Positions 19,320-27,364 of a stretch of DNA of 64,000 bases are shown one piece after another. The stretch comes from Burkholderiaceae bacterium (GTDB lineage: Bacteria > Pseudomonadota > Gammaproteobacteria > Burkholderiales > Burkholderiaceae_C): contig JACKLM010000004.1 of NCBI GenBank assembly GCA_024235895.1, positions 248,001 to 312,000 of the forward strand, given 5' to 3'. Below the pieces are notes generated by a model. It was not told the DNA's origin and made no database searches. It worked only from the letters and a program-made list of their open reading frames with translations. The translations under genes were made by a program, and so were the position numbers. Each line of letters starts with the position of its first letter. The first letter of the stretch is position 1.

Positions 19320-20693
19320 TCAGCGTCCGCCCTGCCGGGACGCTGCGGCAGCGCCCGGGCCGGCGAACAGCGGGAAGTAGCCCAGGTCCGCGGCCAGCAG
19401 GTGGCGCATGACGAGGTCGCGCGCGGCGAAGTCGACGACGTCGCCGAACGCCGCCTGCCCGGCGCGTACCTGTGCGAGCAGGGCACGCGCGCGGTGCAGC
19501 AGTTCGGCGTGCGCCCGTCTGTGCAGCGGCAGCTCGGGGTAGCCCGCGACCTCGAGCAGCGATTCCTCGTGCGCGAAGTGGCGCCCGGCCTCGTCGATCA
19601 GCGACACCAACGCGGCCGCCACGGGCCCGGACCCCTTGTCGCCGGCCGCGGCGTCGATCAGCGCATTGGCGGCGTCGAACAGCGCGCGATGCTCGTCGTC
19701 GATCTGCGGCTGGCCGGACTCGTAGGACTCGTGCCATTGCAGGTGCGGCGCGGCGCCGCGCTCGGCGGCCCAGCGGTCGGAGTTGCCGCGCGGGTCGACC
19801 TCGACCCGGTCGCGGCCGGCCTCCTTGGCGCGGTACAGCGCCGCGTCGGCGCGCTCGAACCAGGCCAGCGGCGTCTCGCCGCCGTCGAGTTCGGCCACGC
19901 CGGCGCTGGTGGTCAGCCGGCCGACAGCGGGAAAGCGGTGCTGGGCGACCGCGCGCCGCAGCTTGTCGGCGACGCGCGCCGCCGCGCGGTAGCCGGTGCC
20001 GGCCGCGAGCACGACGAACTCCTCGCCGCCCCAGCGAAACAGCAGGTCCGCGGCGCGCAGATGGCGGCCGACGAGATCGGCGAACTCGCGCAGCACGGCG
20101 TCGCCCGCTGCGTGGCCGTGACCGTCGTTGACGGCTTTGAAGCCGTCGATGTCGAGCAGCAAGATCGACAAGGGCTGGCGGCGTCGGTGCGCCGACGCGA
20201 TCTCGCCTTCGATCAGGCGCTCGAAGTGCGCGCGGCTCCACACCCGGGTGAGGTGGTCGGTCGCGACCAGGCGCTCGAGTTCGGCCACGCGCGCCTGCCA
20301 AGGTGCAGCTGGCGCGGCGCCTGCACCGCCCTCGCTGCCCAGCAGGCTGACCAGGATCAAATCGCCCAGGCGCAGCACCTGCCCGGCGACGGCCTCGCCG
20401 GCGCCGCTGGGCTGCACCAGCCCGATGCCGCTGTCGTGCTCGAGCGCGGCGCACAGGCTGGCGCGATCGACACCGGCACCGCGAGCCTGCCAGGAGGCGT
20501 TGGCGAGCACGACCGCGCCGTCCTCGCGCACGATTGCCAGCGGCGCTGCGTAGGCGTGGAAGGCTCGCAGCAGGACCGCGTCGAGACCTTGTGCGGCAGG
20601 CGCGTCGGCCCCGGTGCCGCAGGCCTCGAGCGCACGCGCCGCGGCGCCGAGCAAGCGGGCCGCTGCGGAGTCATCGCCGCTTCGGAATTCCAT
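19320..20693 (-). CDS. diguanylate cyclase fused to a C-terminal bacteriohemerythrin domain
   Basis: The 457-residue protein has a PAS-like N-terminal part (about 45-130), a GGDEF domain (about 150-310) with intact GGEEF at 222-226 and an I-site RAAD five residues before it, and a hemerythrin domain (about 325-440). Iron-ligand candidates are seen in LQWHESYESG, IDDEHRALF, HFAHEESLL, HRRAHAELLHR and VMRHLLAADL. Hemerythrin di-iron sites bind O2, so this is probably an oxygen- or redox-responsive c-di-GMP synthase. Its place between the O2-relevant RuBisCO operon and the hydrogenase island is suggestive but unproven. No signal peptide or membrane span. Confidence 0.9.
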   Translation of the reverse strand: MEFRSGDDSAAARLLGAAARALEACGTGADAPAAQGLDAVLLRAFHAYAAPLAIVREDGAVVLANASWQARGAGVDRASLCAALEHDSGIGLVQPSGAGEAVAGQVLRLGDLILVSLLGSEGGAGAAPAAPWQARVAELERLVATDHLTRVWSRAHFERLIEGEIASAHRRRQPLSILLLDIDGFKAVNDGHGHAAGDAVLREFADLVGRHLRAADLLFRWGGEEFVVLAAGTGYRAAARVADKLRRAVAQHRFPAVGRLTTSAGVAELDGGETPLAWFERADAALYRAKEAGRDRVEVDPRGNSDRWAAERGAAPHLQWHESYESGQPQIDDEHRALFDAANALIDAAAGDKGSGPVAAALVSLIDEAGRHFAHEESLLEVAGYPELPLHRRAHAELLHRARALLAQVRAGQAAFGDVVDFAARDLVMRHLLAADLGYFPLFAGPGAAAASRQGGR

Positions 20694-20767
20694 GGCGGTG
20701 GGGGGTGCGTGATGCCGGGGGTGGCGCTATTGTGAACTGCCTTCTGCGATGGCGGTGCCGGTCGCCG

Positions 20768-20813
20768 GTTGACCACAAGAGCCTGCCTGCTGCAAGCAGG
20801 CTGACCGGTCAAC
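20768..20813. promoter_or_regulatory. nested inverted repeats, candidate HoxA/HupR enhancer
   Basis: An outer inverted repeat GTTGACC (20768-20774) / GGTCAAC (20807-20813) surrounds a perfect inner one AGCCTGC (20780-20786) / GCAGGCT (20796-20802), nearly sharing one centre. The centre is about 110 bases upstream of the start site predicted from the sigma54 promoter, a normal distance for an NtrC-type activator site. TTG-N4-CAA at 20769-20778 resembles, but does not match, the TTG-N5-CAA reported for HupR. Confidence 0.45.
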
Positions 20814-20873
20814 GAGCGACTGGCCCTGCCCCACATCGGCGCGCAGCATGGATGGCGCGCACGGCGACATGCC

Positions 20874-20889
20874 GGGCACGCAACTTGCG
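20874..20889 (+). promoter_or_regulatory. sigma54 (-24/-12) promoter of the hyb operon
   Basis: GGGCAC-GCAAC-TTGCG matches the sigma54 consensus TGGCAC-N5-TTGCW at all but the first and last positions, with GG and GC at the correct spacing. It is 46 bases upstream of the hybO start, which predicts a leader of about 35 bases. A sigma54 activator, HoxA, is encoded in the same island, so this promoter is the expected target of the H2 signal. Confidence 0.75.
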
Positions 20890-20934
20890 TTCACGAACCC
20901 CCAGCACGGCACGCGGCAGCGCGAGGAGGGCAGC

Positions 20935-22092
20935 ATGGACGAGCGGGTCTTGGCCGAGGTCGGCGCGGTGGCGCAGGCGATCGAGCGGCGGCTGGGGATC
21001 TCGCGGCGCGAGTTCATGCAGTTCTGCGCCGCCACCGCGACCACGCTCGGCCTGGGCGCCTCGGGCAGCGCGGCGATCGCGCAGGCGGTGCAGGCCGCGC
21101 GCCGGCCGTCGGTCATCTGGCTGCACTACCAGGAGTGCACCGGCTGCAGCGAGAGCCTGCTGCGCGCCGAGCACCCGACGCTGGAGAAGCTGATCCTCGA
21201 CACGATCTCGCTCGACTACCACGAGACGCTGATGGTCGCCGCCGGCCACCAGGCCGAGGCCGCGCGCAAGACCGCGATGCAGCAGAACAAGGGCCAGTAC
21301 GTGCTCGTCGTCGAGGGCGCGATCCCGGTCAAGGACAACGGCATCTACTGCAAGGTCGCCGGCCACACCGCGGTCGACATCGTGCGCGAGTGCGCCGCCG
21401 ATGCCGCCGCAGTGATCGCGATCGGCTCCTGCGCATCCTGGGGCGGCATGCCGTCGACCGACCCCAACCCGACCGGCGCCTCGGGGGTCGCGCAGGTGCT
21501 GGGCAAGCCGGTGGTGACGATCCCGGGCTGCCCGCCCAACCCGTACAACTTCCTCGCCACCGTCGTCCACTTCCTGACCTTCGGCAGCCTGCCGGCGGTC
21601 GACCCGCTCGGCCGGCCGCTGTTCGCCTACGGCCGCATCATCCACGAGCACTGCGAGCGGCGCGCGCACTTCGACGCCGGGCGCTTCGCGCACGCCTTCG
21701 GCGACGAGGGCCACCGCAAGGGCTACTGCCTGTACAAGCTCGGCTGCAAGGGCCCCGAGACCTACGCCAACTGCTCGACGATCGGCTTCGGCGATGTCGG
21801 CGAGAGCAACTGGCCAGTCGCCTGCGGCCACCCCTGCATCGGCTGCGTCGAGCAGGGCGTGGGCTTCACCAAGCCGATCCACGCCACCGCGCAGCTCAAG
21901 GGCATGAGCCCGCCGGCGAGCTACCCCAAGGTCGTCGAGCAGCAGGGCCAGACCAGCTTCGCCGCCGCCGCGGCGCTGGCGGCGATCGCCGGGGCGGCCG
22001 CCGGCGCGACCGCGATGCTGACGAAGAACCTCGGCCAGCGCGCCGCCCAGCCCCGCAGCGCCGATACGCCCGCCGCGCGCGAGGAGCGCTGA
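20935..22092 (+). CDS. hybO: [NiFe] hydrogenase small subunit, Hyb type (group 1c-like)
   Basis: The 385-residue precursor has a Tat signal (SRREFMQFC, 23-31), the proximal cluster ligands CTGCS (68-72), GSCASWGG and PGCPPNP, medial/distal ligands in HEHCERR, CLYKLGCKG, NCSTIGFG and ACGHPCIGC, and a C-terminal membrane anchor (AAAAALAAIAGAAAGATAM). The text follows E. coli HybO more than HupS/HoxK. The proximal motif is CTGC, not the CTCC of O2-tolerant enzymes, so standard O2 sensitivity is expected. I chose ATG 20935 (GAGGAGGG upstream) because the sigma54 promoter lies before it; the frame extends further up without conserved text. First gene of the hyb operon. Confidence 0.94.
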   Translation: MDERVLAEVGAVAQAIERRLGISRREFMQFCAATATTLGLGASGSAAIAQAVQAARRPSVIWLHYQECTGCSESLLRAEHPTLEKLILDTISLDYHETLMVAAGHQAEAARKTAMQQNKGQYVLVVEGAIPVKDNGIYCKVAGHTAVDIVRECAADAAAVIAIGSCASWGGMPSTDPNPTGASGVAQVLGKPVVTIPGCPPNPYNFLATVVHFLTFGSLPAVDPLGRPLFAYGRIIHEHCERRAHFDAGRFAHAFGDEGHRKGYCLYKLGCKGPETYANCSTIGFGDVGESNWPVACGHPCIGCVEQGVGFTKPIHATAQLKGMSPPASYPKVVEQQGQTSFAAAAALAAIAGAAAGATAMLTKNLGQRAAQPRSADTPAAREER

Positions 22093-22094
22093 GC

Positions 22095-23090
22095 ATGGAC
22101 CGGCGCGGCTTCTTCAAGGCGGCCGGCGCGGCCGCCGCCGGCGCGGCGGCGGCCTGCCCGGCGCAGGCGCGCGGCAACAAGCAGCTCTCGCCCGACGCCG
22201 TCGGCCTGCTGTTCGACTCGACGCTGTGCGTCGGCTGCAAGGCCTGCGTCGCCGCGTGCAAGCAGGCCAACGGCATGCCGAGCGAGGTCAGCACCGAGGA
22301 CGCGCTGTGGGATACGCCGCTGGATATCTCGGGCAAGACGCTCAACGTCATCAAGGTCTACAAGCACGGCACGATGGCGGTCAAGGACCGGGTCGAGGAC
22401 GGCTTCGCGTTCAGCAAGAAGTCCTGCCTGCACTGCGTCGACGCCTCGTGCGTGTCGGTGTGCCCGGTCAGCGCGATGAAGAAGGACCCGGTCACGGGCC
22501 TGGTCAGCTACAACGTCGACGCCTGCATCGGCTGCCGCTATTGCGTCGCCTCCTGCCCGTTCGGCGTGCCGCGCTTCACCTACGACTCGCCGACGCCGAA
22601 GATCAGCAAGTGCCAGCTCTGCCAGCACCGCTGGCCCGAGGGCAAGTACGCCGCCTGCGCCGAGGTCTGCCCGACCGGCGCGACGCTGTTCGGCAAGGTC
22701 AGCGACATCAAGGCCGAGATCGCGCGGCGCAAGGCGCTGGCCCCCGGCACGCCGACGAGCTTCCCGCGCGGGCGCTTGGGCGGCCCGGACCAGAGCTACC
22801 CCGGCGTGGCGTCGAAGTACGTCGACCATGTCTACGGCGAGAAGGAGGTCGGCGGCACGCAGATGATGATGCTCGCCGGCGTGCCGTTCGAGCTGCTCGG
22901 CTACCCGACGCTGCCCGAGACCTCGTTCGCATCGCGCTCCGAGACGCTGCAGCACACGCTGTACGGCGGGCTGGTGGCGCCGATCGCCTTCCTCGGCGCG
23001 CTGACCTGGGTCGCCAAGCGCAACGTCAAGGCCGAGGAGGCCGCGGGCCTCGATCCCGGCACCAACGAGGGAGGCAGCCATGGCCGCTGA
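22095..23090 (+). CDS. hybA: hydrogenase iron-sulfur subunit HybA
   Basis: The 331-residue protein starts with a Tat signal (MDRRGFFKAAGAAAAGAAAA) and carries four [4Fe-4S] cysteine sets: CVGCKACVAAC, CLHCVDASCVSVCP, CIGCRYCVASCPFG and CQLC...CAEVCP. A membrane anchor, LVAPIAFLGALTWVA, is near the C-terminus. In E. coli hydrogenase-2, HybA passes electrons from HybOC to HybB and quinone. It begins two bases after the hybO stop and overlaps hybB by 11 bases, so the genes are tightly coupled. Confidence 0.93.
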   Translation: MDRRGFFKAAGAAAAGAAAACPAQARGNKQLSPDAVGLLFDSTLCVGCKACVAACKQANGMPSEVSTEDALWDTPLDISGKTLNVIKVYKHGTMAVKDRVEDGFAFSKKSCLHCVDASCVSVCPVSAMKKDPVTGLVSYNVDACIGCRYCVASCPFGVPRFTYDSPTPKISKCQLCQHRWPEGKYAACAEVCPTGATLFGKVSDIKAEIARRKALAPGTPTSFPRGRLGGPDQSYPGVASKYVDHVYGEKEVGGTQMMMLAGVPFELLGYPTLPETSFASRSETLQHTLYGGLVAPIAFLGALTWVAKRNVKAEEAAGLDPGTNEGGSHGR

Positions 23091-24249
23091 CGCATCGCAC
23101 GCCCATCCCGCTCCGGCGCCGCTGGGCGGGCCGCTGGTCACCCCGGTCACGGTCGTGCTGGCGCTGCTGGCGCTAGCCGCCGCCGGCGTGCTCGTCGTTC
23201 GCTTCACGCAGGGGCTGGGTGCGGTCACCCACCTCAACGACGGCTACCCCTGGGGCATCTGGATCGCCTACGACGTCGTCGTCGGCTCGGCCTTCGCCTG
23301 CGGCGGCTATGCGATGGCGCTTCTCGCCTACATCTTCAACAAGGGCGAATACCACCCGCTGGTGCGGCCGGCGCTGCTCGCCAGCCTGTTCGGCTACACG
23401 CTGGCCGGCGTCAGCGTCATCTTCGACCTCGGCCGCTGGTGGAACTTCTGGCACATCTTCTGGCCCGGCTACGCGCAGATCAACTCGGTGATGTTCGAGG
23501 TCGCGCTGTGCATCTCGGCCTACATCCTGGTGATGTGGATCGAGTTCGCGCCGGCCTTCATGGACAAGCTCGGCATGGCGCAGCTCAAGCGCCGCCTGTC
23601 CAAGGTCCTGTTCGTCTTCATCGCGCTCGGCGTGCTGCTGCCGACGATGCACCAGTCGTCGCTCGGGTCGCTGCTGGTCGTCTTCGGCTACCAGGTCCAC
23701 CCGTTGTGGCAGAGCGGCTGGTTGCTGCCGCTGATCTACCTGATGACGGCGATCATGCTCGGCTTCGCGGTCGTCATCTTCGAGGCCACGCTGTCGTCGG
23801 TCGGCTTCAAGCGCCAGCTCGAGACCCCGGTGCTGGCGCGCGTGTGCGACATCATGCACAAGCTGCTGCTGGCCTACCTGGTGCTGCGCGTCGGCGACCT
23901 GGTCGTGCGCGGCGCGCTGCCGACGGCGTTCGCGCTCGACGCGCAGGCCTTCTGGTTCTGGGTCGAGATGGCCTGCTTCGCGGTGCCGGCCTGGCTGCTG
24001 CGCACCCGCGAGTCGCGCCGCCAGCCCGGGCGGCTGTTCCTCGGCGCGGTGCTGCTGATGGCCGGAGGCATGGTGCTGCGCGTCAACGGCTTCCTGGTCG
24101 GCTACATGACGGGCGAGGGCTGGCACTACTTCCCGTCGCTGCCCGAACTGCTCGTCACCATCGGCCTGATCGCGTTCGAGATCCTGGCCTACATCGTCAT
24201 CGTCCGCCGTTTCCCCGTGCTGCCGGCCGAGCCCGTGCCCGCACGCTGA
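23080..24249 (+). CDS. hybB: hydrogenase membrane subunit HybB (NrfD family)
   Basis: The 389-residue protein has about ten membrane helices and NrfD-family text such as NDGYPWGIWIAYDVVVGSA, LVRPALLASLFGYTLAGVSV and LLPTMHQSSLGSLLVV. It lacks haem-ligand patterns of the HupC/HoxZ cytochrome b used by group 1d enzymes. HybB exchanges electrons with the quinone pool. It overlaps hybA by 11 bases and is 19 bases before hybC. Its presence, with HybA, is the main reason to call the enzyme Hyb-type. Confidence 0.94.
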   Translation: MAADASHAHPAPAPLGGPLVTPVTVVLALLALAAAGVLVVRFTQGLGAVTHLNDGYPWGIWIAYDVVVGSAFACGGYAMALLAYIFNKGEYHPLVRPALLASLFGYTLAGVSVIFDLGRWWNFWHIFWPGYAQINSVMFEVALCISAYILVMWIEFAPAFMDKLGMAQLKRRLSKVLFVFIALGVLLPTMHQSSLGSLLVVFGYQVHPLWQSGWLLPLIYLMTAIMLGFAVVIFEATLSSVGFKRQLETPVLARVCDIMHKLLLAYLVLRVGDLVVRGALPTAFALDAQAFWFWVEMACFAVPAWLLRTRESRRQPGRLFLGAVLLMAGGMVLRVNGFLVGYMTGEGWHYFPSLPELLVTIGLIAFEILAYIVIVRRFPVLPAEPVPAR

Positions 24250-24268
24250 CCCGCTTCGAGGAGCCACC

Positions 24269-25972
24269 ATGGGCCGCCGCATCACGATCGACCCCATCAC
24301 CCGCATCGAGGGTCACCTGCGAATCGACTGCGAGGCCGACGGCGGGCGCATCACCAAGGCCTGGAGCTCGGGCCAGATGTGGCGCGGCGTCGAGCTGATC
24401 CTGCTCGGGCGCGACCCGCGCGACGCCTGGGCGATCACACAGCGCATCTGCGGGGTCTGCACCACGGTGCACGCGATCGCGTCGGTGCGCGCGGTCGAGA
24501 ACGCGCTGCAGATGGAGGTGCCGCTGAACGCGCAGTACATCCGCAACCTGATCATCCTCGCGCACGCGGTGCACGACCACATCGTCCACTTCTACCACCT
24601 GTCGGCGCTCGACTGGGTCGACGTCACCTCGGCGCTGAAGGCCGACCCGGACGCCACCGCGCGGCTGGCGGAGAGCCTTTCGGACTGGCCCGGCAACGGC
24701 CGCTTCGAGATGCGCGCGGTCAAGGAGCGGCTCGCGGGATTCGTCGGCGGCGGTCAGCTCGGCATCTTCACCAACGGCTACTGGGGCCACCCGGCGATGA
24801 AGCTGCCGCCGGAGGTCAACCTGCTCGCGGTCGCGCACTACCTGCAGGCGCTGGAGATCCAGCGCAAGGCGAACAAGATCGTCTCCATCCTCGGCAGCAA
24901 GACGCCGCACATCCAGAACGTCGCCGTCGGCGGGGTGTCGAACGCGATCTCGACCGACAGCTATTCGACGCTCGGCGTCGAGCGGCTGATGGCGATCAAG
25001 GGCTGGATCGACGAGCTCGACGCCTTCGTCAAGAAGGTCTACCTGGTCGACGTCGCCGCGGTCGGTGCGTTCTACGCCGACTGGACCCAGGTCGGCGCCG
25101 GCATCACCGACTACCTCGCGGTGCCCGACATCCCGCTCGACACCAAGGGCACGCAGTTCGCGCTGCCGGGCGGCTATCTCGCCGGGCGCGATCTGGCGGC
25201 GTTCAAGCCGATCACGAGCTTCGACGACAAGTACTGGGTCGACGGTGTCGCCGAGAGCGCGAAGCACTCATGGTACGAGGGCTCGGCGTCGCTGCACCCG
25301 TACCAGGGCGAGACCAAGCCGCAGTACACCGACTTCCAGGACGACGGCAAGTACTCGTGGCTGAAGTCGCCGACCTTCTACGGCAAGCCGGCGCAGGTCG
25401 GGCCGCTGGCGCGCGTGCTGTGCATGCTCGGCGCCGGTCACGAGGCGACGACGAAGTACGCCACCGCGGCGCTCGACACCGTCTCGGCGCTGGCCAAGAC
25501 CAAGGTCGGGCTGGACGCGATGCACTCGACGATCGGCCGCCACGCGGCGCGCGCGGTGTCGTGTGCGGTGCAGGTCGACCTGCTGGCCGACCAGTGGCAG
25601 CGGCTGGTCGGCAATATCGCCAAGGGCGACGTCACGACCTTCAACCAGCCGGTCTTCCCCAAGGGCGAGATCACCGGCCAGGGCTACCACGAGGCGCCGC
25701 GCGGCGCGCTGTCGCACTGGGTCGTGATCGAGGACGGCAAGATCAGGAACTACCAGTGCGTCGTGCCGTCGACCTGGAACGCCTGCCCGCGCAACGAGAA
25801 GGACGAGCCCGGCCCTTACGAGGCCTCGCTGATGGACAACCATCCGATCGCCGACCCCGAGCTGCCGCTGGAAGTGCTGCGCACCGTGCACTCGTTCGAC
25901 CCCTGCATCGCCTGCGCGATCCACCTGACCGACACCGAGAGCGGGAATGCCGTCAGCGTGCGCGCCAAGTGA
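24269..25972 (+). CDS. hybC: [NiFe] hydrogenase large subunit, Hyb type
   Basis: The 567-residue precursor has both NiFe-ligand motifs: RICGVC (Cys61, Cys64) and DPCIACAIH (Cys546, Cys549, His552), followed by a 15-residue extension (LTDTESGNAVSVRAK) that an endopeptidase should remove after nickel insertion. The N-terminal ITIDPITRIEGHLRID is typical. It oxidises H2 in the periplasm with HybO. It overlaps the start of hybD if that begins at 25947. AGGAG precedes the ATG. Confidence 0.96.
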   Translation: MGRRITIDPITRIEGHLRIDCEADGGRITKAWSSGQMWRGVELILLGRDPRDAWAITQRICGVCTTVHAIASVRAVENALQMEVPLNAQYIRNLIILAHAVHDHIVHFYHLSALDWVDVTSALKADPDATARLAESLSDWPGNGRFEMRAVKERLAGFVGGGQLGIFTNGYWGHPAMKLPPEVNLLAVAHYLQALEIQRKANKIVSILGSKTPHIQNVAVGGVSNAISTDSYSTLGVERLMAIKGWIDELDAFVKKVYLVDVAAVGAFYADWTQVGAGITDYLAVPDIPLDTKGTQFALPGGYLAGRDLAAFKPITSFDDKYWVDGVAESAKHSWYEGSASLHPYQGETKPQYTDFQDDGKYSWLKSPTFYGKPAQVGPLARVLCMLGAGHEATTKYATAALDTVSALAKTKVGLDAMHSTIGRHAARAVSCAVQVDLLADQWQRLVGNIAKGDVTTFNQPVFPKGEITGQGYHEAPRGALSHWVVIEDGKIRNYQCVVPSTWNACPRNEKDEPGPYEASLMDNHPIADPELPLEVLRTVHSFDPCIACAIHLTDTESGNAVSVRAK

Positions 25973-26507
25973 GGGCGCTGCGGTGCCGGGCGCCGGGGCG
26001 GCCGTGGCCCCGCGTCGCGTCGTCGTGCTCGGCATCGGCAATACGCTGCTCGCCGACGAGGGGGTGGGCGTGCACGCGGCGCTGGCGCTGCAGCAGGATT
26101 GGCGGCTGCCCGACGGCGTCGAGGTGATCGACGGCGGCACCGCAGGGATGGAGCTGCTCGGCCCGCTGGCCGGTGCCGACCTGCTGCTGGTGCTCGACGC
26201 GGTGAAGTCGGGCCGGCCGCCGGCGACGATGGTCATGCTGGAGGGCGACGAGGTGCCGGCGTTCTTCCGCGCCAAGCTGTCGCAGCACCAGGTCAGCATC
26301 TGCGACGTGCTCGCCGGGCTGGAGTTCGAGGGCGCGGCGCCGCGCGAGCTGCTGCTGGTCGGCGTCGAGCCCGTGAGCATGGACTTGTCGCTGAGCATGA
26401 CGCCGGCGGTCGCCGCGCGCGTGCCGCAGATGGTCGACGCCGCGGTGCGCGCGCTGGCCGCGCGCGGCGTCGTGCTGGCGCCGCGGCCGGCGCCGCTGGC
26501 GGCCTGA
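25947..26507 (+). CDS. hybD: hydrogenase maturation endopeptidase HybD
   Basis: The 186-residue product has the HybD/HyaD family signature VVVLGIGNTLLADEGVGVHA, then VIDGGTAGMELLG, VLDAVKSG and LSQHQVSICDVLAG; the conserved Glu, Asp and His are nickel-sensing ligands that guide cleavage of the large-subunit tail. A GTG at 25983 would give a 174-residue form closer to the usual length and would not overlap hybC; the two starts cannot be separated here. It follows its presumed substrate gene hybC. Confidence 0.92.
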   Translation: MPSACAPSEGAAVPGAGAAVAPRRVVVLGIGNTLLADEGVGVHAALALQQDWRLPDGVEVIDGGTAGMELLGPLAGADLLLVLDAVKSGRPPATMVMLEGDEVPAFFRAKLSQHQVSICDVLAGLEFEGAAPRELLLVGVEPVSMDLSLSMTPAVAARVPQMVDAAVRALAARGVVLAPRPAPLAA

Positions 26508-26525
26508 TCGCAAGGAGCCACGCCG

Positions 26526-26774
26526 ATGTGCCTGGCGCTGCCGTCGCGCGTGCTGCAGGTCGACGGCCTGACGGCGCTGGTCGACGCCGGCGGTACGGCG
26601 CGCGCAGTCAGCCTGATGCTGCTCGACGAGGAGGTCGAGGTCGGCGACTACCTGCTCGTCCAGCATGGGCAGTTCGCCTTCGAGCGGCTGGATGCCGGGC
26701 GCGCGCGCGAGGCGCTGGCGCTGATCGACGAGGTCGTCGCCGGCGCGGGCGGCGCCGACCTCAGGACCTGGTGA
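26526..26774 (+). CDS. hybG: HypC/HybG-type hydrogenase maturation chaperone (first copy)
   Basis: The 82-residue protein begins MCLALPSRV with the essential Cys2 and has the OB-fold text VGDYLLVQHGQFAFERLD, both hallmarks of HypC/HybG. These proteins hold the Fe(CN)2CO unit with HypD and deliver it to the large-subunit precursor. Its place inside the structural operon, just after hybD, suggests it is the chaperone specific for HybC, like HybG in E. coli; a second copy lies at 31301. AAGGAG precedes the start. Confidence 0.9.
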   Translation: MCLALPSRVLQVDGLTALVDAGGTARAVSLMLLDEEVEVGDYLLVQHGQFAFERLDAGRAREALALIDEVVAGAGGADLRTW

Positions 26775-26781
26775 GACGACG

Positions 26782-27342
26782 ATGGAACGAGCGACGACGA
26801 CGACTGCAGCGAATACTCGGGCGCGCCCGCTGCGCCTGCACGATGCCGACCCCGGCCCGGCGCTGGAGGCGGCCTTCCTGCGCATCGAGCGCGAGGCGAT
26901 GGACGGCTTGCCGCTGCTGAACAAGGCGCTGCGCGTGCAGGCGGTCGGCTTCGAACGCTGGCAGGGGCAGTGGCTGGGCGCGCTGGTCACGCCTTGGTTT
27001 CTCAACCTGGTGCTGGTGCCGGGGCAGGCCGCGGGCTGGGTCCCGGTGGCCGAGGGCGAGCGGCGCTTCCTGGCGTTCGGTGCCGGCGACTTCGCCTTTC
27101 TCGGCGGCTTCGAGCCCGAGGTCGGCGAGTTCCAGGCCTGCTCGCTGATCTCGCCGCCGGGCGACTTCGAGCGTCACGCCGACGCCGTCGAGTGCGCGCG
27201 CGTTGCGCTGCGGTTGCTGCACGAGCCGCCCGCGGCGCAGGGTAGCGCCTGCGGCAGCCCGCGCGCGGCGCAGCCGGCCGAGCCGCCGCCCCCGCCGGCG
27301 ACGCCAGCGCGACGCGTCTTCATGTTCGGCCGCGCGGCGTGA
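26782..27342 (+). CDS. hybE: [NiFe] hydrogenase assembly chaperone HybE
   Basis: The 186-residue product contains the HybE family core: NKALRVQAVGFERWQG, LGALVTPWFLNLVLVP, and GGFEPEVGEFQACSLISPP. HybE/HoxT proteins bind the small-subunit precursor and delay Tat export until maturation is complete. The C-terminal 35 residues are a Pro/Ala-rich extension ending RVFMFGRAA that is longer than in short HybE proteins. It starts eight bases after the hypC-like gene and precedes hupK by 22 bases. Confidence 0.85.
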   Translation: MERATTTTAANTRARPLRLHDADPGPALEAAFLRIEREAMDGLPLLNKALRVQAVGFERWQGQWLGALVTPWFLNLVLVPGQAAGWVPVAEGERRFLAFGAGDFAFLGGFEPEVGEFQACSLISPPGDFERHADAVECARVALRLLHEPPAAQGSACGSPRAAQPAEPPPPPATPARRVFMFGRAA

Positions 27343-27364
27343 TCGCCGTGGCCGCGACGCGCGC

